Of a DNA stretch of 64,000 nt, positions 58,704 to 64,000 are shown piece by piece. Source of the DNA: Clostridiales bacterium (GTDB lineage Bacteria; Bacillota; Clostridia; Oscillospirales; Oscillospiraceae); NCBI GenBank assembly GCA_029008095.1, contig JAQXJB010000038.1, positions 1 through 64,000 on the forward strand, given 5' to 3'. The position numbers and the translations under genes are program-made. Position 1 is the stretch's first letter. Each line of letters begins with the position of its first letter. A model generated the notes under the pieces. It did no database searches. It saw only the letters and a program-made list of their open reading frames with translations, and was not told the origin of the DNA.

Positions 58704-61535
58704 ATGAAACTTCAAAGAATGCGCATAGACATAAACGGCGTTGAAAGACCCGTAGTCTATGACCCCGAGAAGGACACTCTCGCTACCGTTCTTCGCCGCA
58801 TGGGTCTCACCGGTGTTAAGGTAGGCTGCGGCGTTGGTGTCTGCGGCGCCTGCTCCATCTTGTATAATGGCGAGGTCATCCGCTCCTGCACCAAGAAGAT
58901 GAAGAACGTCGAGGAGTATTCCCAGATCATCACCATCGAGGCTCTTGGTACCGCAACCAACCTCCATCCCCTTCAGCAGGCCTGGATCACCTATGGCGGT
59001 GTACAGTGCGGCTTCTGCACCCCTGGCTTCATCATGTCCGCTTTCGGTCTTCTCCAGAAGAACCCCAACCCCACCCGTGAGGAAGTCCGCGAATGGTTCC
59101 GCGTTCACAAGAACGTTTGCCGCTGCACCGGCTACAAGCCTATCGTAGACGCTGTTATGGCCGCCGCGGCCGTTATGCGCGGCGAGAAGACAATGGCCGA
59201 CATCACCTACGATTTCGAGGGCGAGAAGGAGATCTACGGCTCCAAGCATCCCCGTCCCGCCGCTCTGCCCAAGGTTCTCGGTGTTGCCGACTACGGTAAC
59301 GATGTTATCCAGCAGGCTCCCGAGGGAGTTGTTCACCTGGCTGTCGTTCTCTCCGAGTCCCTGCACGCGAACATCATCAGCATCGATACCTCCGAGGCCG
59401 AGAAGATGCCTGGCGTTATCAAGGTTCTCACCGCTGCCGACGTTCCCGGCGACAACAACATGGAAGTTCCCGCTATCGTTCAGCGCCAGAAGGGCAACGC
59501 TCTGACCGTATTCCCCGTCATCTGCGGCAAGAAGGTCTGCCGCAAGGGCGACGTTGTGGCAGTTGTCTGCGCCGACACCCGCGAGCATGCCCGCGAGGCC
59601 GCGAAGATGGTAAAGCAGAATCTCGAGCCTCTGCCCGCATACACTACCCTGCCCGAGGCCGCTGCTCCCAACGCCGTTCAGCTCTTCGAGGCAATGCCCA
59701 ACTTCTATATGGAGCAGCCCGTATTCAAGGGAACCGATCCCGAAGAACTTTTTGACGACGCCGCTTACGTCGTAGAGGGCAGCTTCCATTCTCAGCATGA
59801 GCCCCACCTGCCCATCGAGTCTGACAGCATTCTCACCTACTTTGATCCTGACGGAATGCTCACCCTGCAGTGCAAGGTTCAGGCTCTCACCGAGTGCGCT
59901 GAGACTATTTCTCTGGCACTCAACTATCCTCAGGACAACATCCGCATGATCCAGAATCCCACCGGCGGTGCATTCGGCTACGCTATCACCCCCAGCACCT
60001 ATGTACTCTGCGCTCTTGCCACCCTCACCCTGAACTGCCCCTGCAGTCTCGCTCTGAGCTGGGATGAGTTCAACCACATGACCGGTAAGCGTTCTGCCAC
60101 CTACACCAACGGTAAGCTTGCTCTCGACGAGGATGGTAAGATCATCGCCGCTGAGTATGACTGCGGTCTTGACCACGGCGCTTACGCCGTTGTTGCCGGC
60201 AAGATCTTCAACAACCTCGTTACCGTCGGCTTCCACGGCTACAACGTTCCCAACTTCAAGGGTCTGGTTCGCGGCGTTGCCACCAACCACGCCTTCAACA
60301 CCGCATACCGCGGCTTCGGCGCTCCCCAGATTTACACCACCACCGAGGCTCTCATCGACATGGCCGCCGAGAAGATCGGCATGGATCCCTGGGAGTTCCG
60401 CTATAAGAACTGCGCCCGCGAGGGTGACCAGACCATCAACAGCCGTCCCTACAAGGCATATCCCTATCCCAAGCTTCTTGAGATGGTAAAGCCTTACTAT
60501 GATGAGTACAAGGCTCTGGCCGAAAAGGGCAAGGCCGAAGGCAAGAAGCTGGGCGTCGGCATCAGTCTTGGCGGCTTCCTCTGCACCATCGGCTTCATCG
60601 ATTCCTCCGAATGTGCTATCGAGCTCAATCCTGACGGCACCATCACCAACTACAACACCTGGGAGGATGTTGGTCAGGGCGGCGACATCGGCGCTCTTAC
60701 CCACACTGTCAAGGCTCTTGAGCCTCTTGGCATCAAGTCCCATCAGGTTCGCCTCGTTATGAACGAGCGTCCCCTTTGCCCCGACTCCGGTATCTCCGCC
60801 GCAAGCCGCCAGCACTACATGACCGGCAATGCCATCATCGACGGCTGCAACAAGCTGATGGATGCCATGCGCAAGGCTGACGGCACCTACCGTACTTATG
60901 ATGAGATGGTTGCCGAGGGCATTCCCACCAAGTACATCGGTCACTATGACCAGTTTGGTCTCGGTCTGCCTCCCGGAATCGACCCCAACACCGGCGAGGG
61001 CGACAAGGACGCCGAGTTCATGTACGCCGTAAACACCTGTCTGGTAGAGGTAAACCCCGAGACCGGCAAGACTCAGGTTCTCAAGTACACCTGCGCCTGC
61101 GACGTCGGCGTAGTCGGCAACAAGCTGGCTGTTGACGGTCAGGCCTACGGTGGTCTTTCCCACTCCATCGGCTTCGCGCTCAGCGAGGACTATGAGCAGA
61201 CCAAGAAGTACAACACTCTGGTTGGCTGCGGCGTTCCCACCATTGACGTCATCCCCGATGACTTTAACGTTCTCTATATGGAGACTCCCAGACCGCTCGG
61301 CCCCCAGGGCTCTGCCGGCTGCTCCGAGTGCTTCCAGAGCTCCGGTCACATGGCTGTTATCAACGCCATCAACAACGCTGTCGGCGTTCGTATCTATGCT
61401 CTGCCCGCTACCCCCGAGAAGGTCAAGGAAGCTATGGAAAAGAAGGCACGCGGAGAGGATCTCACTCCCGAACCCTATTGGCTCGGCTCCGACTTCAACG
61501 AGGAGCTGGAGCTCATTAAGGCTAATCCCCTCTAA
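58704..61535 (+). CDS. Aldehyde oxidoreductase (MOP)-type molybdenum hydroxylase
   Basis: A 943-residue single-chain enzyme of the xanthine oxidase family. Residues 1-160 carry the two [2Fe-2S] domains: CGVGVCGACSIL (plant-type) and CGFCTPGF with CRCTGY. The rest is the molybdopterin domain, with the substrate-channel segments GGAFGYA and AYRGFGAPQ, and the active-site glutamate in PLGPQGSAGCSECF. There is no FAD domain, as in the Desulfovibrio gigas aldehyde oxidoreductase, so electrons must leave through another protein; the next gene is a flavin/Fe-S oxidoreductase. Substrate could be an aldehyde or a purine/heterocycle. Very biased codon use suggests strong expression. The ATG at 58704 follows AAAGGAG. 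The CoxD/CoxE-like pair at 33530 may mature it. Confidence 0.9.
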   Translation: MKLQRMRIDINGVERPVVYDPEKDTLATVLRRMGLTGVKVGCGVGVCGACSILYNGEVIRSCTKKMKNVEEYSQIITIEALGTATNLHPLQQAWITYGGVQCGFCTPGFIMSAFGLLQKNPNPTREEVREWFRVHKNVCRCTGYKPIVDAVMAAAAVMRGEKTMADITYDFEGEKEIYGSKHPRPAALPKVLGVADYGNDVIQQAPEGVVHLAVVLSESLHANIISIDTSEAEKMPGVIKVLTAADVPGDNNMEVPAIVQRQKGNALTVFPVICGKKVCRKGDVVAVVCADTREHAREAAKMVKQNLEPLPAYTTLPEAAAPNAVQLFEAMPNFYMEQPVFKGTDPEELFDDAAYVVEGSFHSQHEPHLPIESDSILTYFDPDGMLTLQCKVQALTECAETISLALNYPQDNIRMIQNPTGGAFGYAITPSTYVLCALATLTLNCPCSLALSWDEFNHMTGKRSATYTNGKLALDEDGKIIAAEYDCGLDHGAYAVVAGKIFNNLVTVGFHGYNVPNFKGLVRGVATNHAFNTAYRGFGAPQIYTTTEALIDMAAEKIGMDPWEFRYKNCAREGDQTINSRPYKAYPYPKLLEMVKPYYDEYKALAEKGKAEGKKLGVGISLGGFLCTIGFIDSSECAIELNPDGTITNYNTWEDVGQGGDIGALTHTVKALEPLGIKSHQVRLVMNERPLCPDSGISAASRQHYMTGNAIIDGCNKLMDAMRKADGTYRTYDEMVAEGIPTKYIGHYDQFGLGLPPGIDPNTGEGDKDAEFMYAVNTCLVEVNPETGKTQVLKYTCACDVGVVGNKLAVDGQAYGGLSHSIGFALSEDYEQTKKYNTLVGCGVPTIDVIPDDFNVLYMETPRPLGPQGSAGCSECFQSSGHMAVINAINNAVGVRIYALPATPEKVKEAMEKKARGEDLTPEPYWLGSDFNEELELIKANPL

Positions 61536-61583
61536 TATAGCCGTTACAGGATAAGTTTCGGAAAAACAAGGTTTTTCAGATAA

Positions 61584-61619
61584 CAATAAGCAGGGTATGC
61601 CAGCATACCCTGCTTATTG
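61584..61619 (+). terminator. 17-bp hairpin after the molybdenum hydroxylase gene
   Basis: Two perfect 17-base arms (61584-61600 and 61603-61619) are separated by two bases. No strong T-run follows, so some read-through into the oxidoreductase gene is possible. Confidence 0.6.
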
Positions 61620-61697
61620 CCTATCAGCGCTATTTCATGCAATAAACGGCAATTTTATCTGCCACGCAAGGCAAATTCTTAGCAAAGGACTGATTTT

Positions 61698-63929
61698 ATG
61701 AATCCAGAGGAAGCAACAGTATTTACCGAAAGGTGTTTTAACGGCGAGCCCGCTTCCTGTTCCTTCGCATGTCCTTTTCATCTTGACCTGCGCAGCTTTC
61801 TGGACAAGGCCGCCGGCGGCAAATGGTCCGCGGCGTATAAGGCTCTCCGCAGCGCGGTCAATTTTCCCGTTGTTGTAAGCAAGCTTTGCCCCCGCCCCTG
61901 CGAAGGGGTGTGCCAACGCCGCGCCACCGGTGACGAGCCCATAGCCGTGGGCAAAATCGAGGAGGCATGTCTCAATTATGTAAAGACCCGCAAGGCGGAG
62001 TCTTATTCCATCCCTCCCAAGAACGAGAAAATAGCCGTTGTCGGCGCCGGTATGGCAGGTCTTTCCTGCGCGCTGCACATGGCACTGAAAAAATTTGGCG
62101 TAACGGTATTCGACAAGGCAGAGGGCTGGGGCGGTCAGCTCCGTGAGCACCCCGATTTTGCCCTTTTTGACGAGGATATCGCCCTCCAATTCTCCGCAGT
62201 GAAAGCGGAGTTCCGATTCAATACAGAAATCAAGAGTCTCGATGAGCTCAGTGAATACGACGCGGTCTATCTTGCGACCGGCCGCGGCGGCGAGGGCTTC
62301 GGACTTACAGATAGCTGGGACAGCACTCTTATGACCAGCTCCGACCCCAAAATATTTCTTGGTGGCGAGCTATGCGGTGTAAGCCTCATGGAGGGCATCG
62401 CTCATGGCGCTGAGGTGGCCAAGGTGATGGAGATATACCTCCAGACCGGCAAAGCTTCCCTGTCCCACGGCACATACGATAAAAATTACTGCGGCCACAA
62501 CATCGACCACAGCGGCAAGGAAAGCGTCGCCCGCGTCCTTCCCGCATCCGGCGGGGCTTACAGCGAGGAGGAAGCAAAGGCAGAGGCTTCCCGCTGTCTG
62601 AAGTGCGACTGCGACCGCTGCCTCACCTCCTGCGAGCTGCTGAGAATGTACCGCAAGAAGCCGGTGAAGCTGGCCGTTGAGGTCTATGCCGACTCCAAGG
62701 CAAAGCCTCCCATTGCCCCCTGCTCCCTCACTCGCCAGACCTTCTCCTGCAATGACTGCGGCTACTGCAAGTCCGTATGCCCCGAGGGCGTTGACATAGG
62801 CGCGCTGCTGAGTCTGGGCAGAACGGTGCGCGTGGCGGCAAACACTCATCCCAAGGCTCTGCACCATTTCTGGCTGGGCGAGATGGACTTCGCCACCGGC
62901 GAGGCCTCCTACGCTTCTCCGGCGGCCTGCGAGTATATGTTCTTCCCCGGATGCCAGCTTTCCGCCTCCAGCCCCGAGCTGGTGGAGAAGGCTTACGCCT
63001 ATCTTTCCGACAAATACAGCGCCGGAATATACCTCGGCTGCTGCGGCGCTCCCGCACATTGGGCGGGCGAAGCCGAGCGCATGAGCAAAAATGTTGAGGA
63101 AATTCGCAGGGTCTGGGAAAATTCCGGCAAGCCTACCTTCGTATTCGCCTGTGCAAGCTGCGAAAAGCTTTTCGCGGCCTATATGCCGGATATCCCCCGC
63201 GTATCCGTTTATCAGCTTCTGGCGGAGGATGATAGCATAACTCCCGCCGCCGGGTTTGCCGAAGCATCCGTATTTGACCCCTGCGCCGCCCGCGACTTTG
63301 ACGAAATGCAGCAGAGCGTCCGCCGGCTTGCGGAAAAGTCAGGCACTGTCCTCGAAGAACTGCGCGAAAAGAACCGCTGCTGCGGCTACGGCGGGCAGAT
63401 GAAAACAGCCAATCCCAAGCTTTATAATGAGATAGCCGAAAACCGCGCTGCTCTCGGCGACAAGCCCTATATCGTTTACTGCGCCAACTGCCGGGAGGTA
63501 TTTCTCACCAAGAATAAGGACTGCACCCACATTCTGGACATGGTATTCGGCGATGGCGCGGCGAAGTCCGTTCCGTCACTGCAGGAAAAGAGGGATAATG
63601 TCATAATGCTGAAGAAAAAGCTTATGAAGGATATTGAGGGCAAGGACTTTGTTCCCAAGAGCAACGAGTGGGACAGCCTGACCCTTATCGTGCCGGACGA
63701 GGTCACCGCCGCCATGAATGAGAAGCTCATCACCCTCAGTGATATTAAGGAAGCGATCTGGAAGGCCGAAAGGGACAACGACAAGTTTATTGACGAAAAC
63801 GGCGTGTGTCTCTGCAGCCTCGTCACTCCCGTCATTATCTATTGGGCGGAGTACATCCCCAACGCGGACGGCACATACAGCGTTACGAGCGCATACAGCC
63901 ACCGCATCCACTTCAAGGAGGAGGTCTGA
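61698..63929 (+). CDS. FAD pyridine nucleotide oxidoreductase fused to Fe-S and CCG domains
   Basis: A 743-residue electron-transfer protein. Order: GltD-like N-terminal Fe-S domain (CSFACP, CPRPCEGVC), FAD/NAD(P) oxidoreductase domain (VVGAGMAGL near residue 115), a dicluster ferredoxin region (CLKCDCDRCLTSC and CNDCGYCKSVCPEG), then two CCG motifs (GCCGAPAHW, CCGYGGQ) as in HdrB/GlpC-type subunits, and a C-terminal domain of about 100 residues. Annotated elsewhere as pyridine nucleotide-disulfide oxidoreductase/dicluster-binding protein, found with molybdenum hydroxylases in the Desulfovibrio DVU_1551-1558-like cluster. It is likely the electron acceptor of the hydroxylase upstream. A small CxxC redox protein follows after three bases. 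Confidence 0.85.
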   Translation: MNPEEATVFTERCFNGEPASCSFACPFHLDLRSFLDKAAGGKWSAAYKALRSAVNFPVVVSKLCPRPCEGVCQRRATGDEPIAVGKIEEACLNYVKTRKAESYSIPPKNEKIAVVGAGMAGLSCALHMALKKFGVTVFDKAEGWGGQLREHPDFALFDEDIALQFSAVKAEFRFNTEIKSLDELSEYDAVYLATGRGGEGFGLTDSWDSTLMTSSDPKIFLGGELCGVSLMEGIAHGAEVAKVMEIYLQTGKASLSHGTYDKNYCGHNIDHSGKESVARVLPASGGAYSEEEAKAEASRCLKCDCDRCLTSCELLRMYRKKPVKLAVEVYADSKAKPPIAPCSLTRQTFSCNDCGYCKSVCPEGVDIGALLSLGRTVRVAANTHPKALHHFWLGEMDFATGEASYASPAACEYMFFPGCQLSASSPELVEKAYAYLSDKYSAGIYLGCCGAPAHWAGEAERMSKNVEEIRRVWENSGKPTFVFACASCEKLFAAYMPDIPRVSVYQLLAEDDSITPAAGFAEASVFDPCAARDFDEMQQSVRRLAEKSGTVLEELREKNRCCGYGGQMKTANPKLYNEIAENRAALGDKPYIVYCANCREVFLTKNKDCTHILDMVFGDGAAKSVPSLQEKRDNVIMLKKKLMKDIEGKDFVPKSNEWDSLTLIVPDEVTAAMNEKLITLSDIKEAIWKAERDNDKFIDENGVCLCSLVTPVIIYWAEYIPNADGTYSVTSAYSHRIHFKEEV

Positions 63930-63932
63930 GCC

Positions 63933-64000
63933 ATGAGTGAGGAAAGAATTTGGAAATGCGCCAAATGCGGCGTTGAGCTCCGCACCCGCAAAACGATTTT
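63933..64000 (+). CDS. DVU_1557-like small redox protein, 5' end
   Basis: ATG at 63933, behind GGAGGAGG and three bases after the preceding stop. The 22 complete codons read MSEERIWKCAKCGVEL followed by RTRKTI; the WKCxKCGVEL pattern matches the small CxxC redox proteins found in the DVU_1551-1558-like cluster with molybdenum hydroxylases. Cut by the window edge; further maturation genes are expected beyond it. Confidence 0.7.
   Translation, partial: MSEERIWKCAKCGVELRTRKTI

Noticed and set aside
58629..61586. 985-codon antisense frame over the molybdenum hydroxylase
   Set aside because: Longer than the real gene but featureless; the opposite strand shows complete Fe-S and molybdopterin motifs.

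Overview
The window looks like a chromosome segment of a strictly anaerobic, GC-rich gut clostridium (Oscillospiraceae/Ruminococcaceae-like). I infer this from the Firmicutes gene set and order (yggS-sepF-divIVA-ileS-lspA-rluD, miaA-hfq, a Noc/ParB-like protein), strong GGAGG ribosome binding sites, two glycyl radical enzymes, a molybdenum hydroxylase and many small lipoproteins. No rRNA, CRISPR array, phage or intact insertion sequence was seen. The species cannot be named from the sequence.

Layout. 1-6.7 kb: start of an unidentified reverse-strand gene, an initiator tRNA with an extra base, an SDR reductase, an AEC transporter, an AraC regulator, an ABC-2 exporter pair, a PspC protein and a membrane-anchored protein. 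6.8-12.3 kb: carA-carB, unusual in three ways: CarA has lost both glutaminase catalytic residues, CarB is fused in frame to diaminopimelate epimerase, and the leader has the layout of a translation-coupled attenuator. 12.4-25.7 kb: housekeeping block (ParB/Noc-like, rluD, lspA, ileS, divIVA, sepF, yggS, an HlyD-like protein, hfq, miaA, UPF0210 and ACT proteins, an HD phosphohydrolase, tadA, NAT). 25.9-35.8 kb: forward-strand block with a URO-D-like methyltransferase, a CPBP protease, a heterodimeric ABC exporter, MarR, DegV and a MoxR/CoxE-like ATPase-VWA pair. 35.8-43.9 kb: DUF1292, an acyl-CoA ligase with an E2-like acyltransferase, a solute-binding lipoprotein behind three paralogous cupin-like genes, and a divergent PucR-type regulator. 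44-47.1 kb: AT-rich island with an Ig-like lipoprotein and a serine protease broken by one stop codon. 47.2-57 kb: glycyl radical enzyme and activase, DUF169, truA, two lipoproteins, and a second glycyl radical enzyme without its own activase. 57-64 kb: DMT transporter, aldehyde oxidoreductase-type molybdenum hydroxylase, an FAD/Fe-S/CCG oxidoreductase and the start of a small CxxC redox protein.

The most unusual signal is a four-copy structured repeat of about 133-143 bp (1268-1400, 3228-3368 reverse, 32288-32430, 32433-32565). Each copy lies directly downstream of a Shine-Dalgarno-like sequence, starts with GTG-TGA inside a palindrome, and ends in a stem whose 3' strand carries a new Shine-Dalgarno sequence, which in three of four copies serves the next gene. 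The two sequence types show compensatory changes in three stems. It is either a mobile element that inserts between ribosome binding site and start codon, or a structured leader RNA used by unrelated genes.

The genes together suggest a fermentative amino-acid or aromatic-compound lifestyle relying on radical and molybdenum chemistry, with carbamoyl phosphate made from free ammonia.
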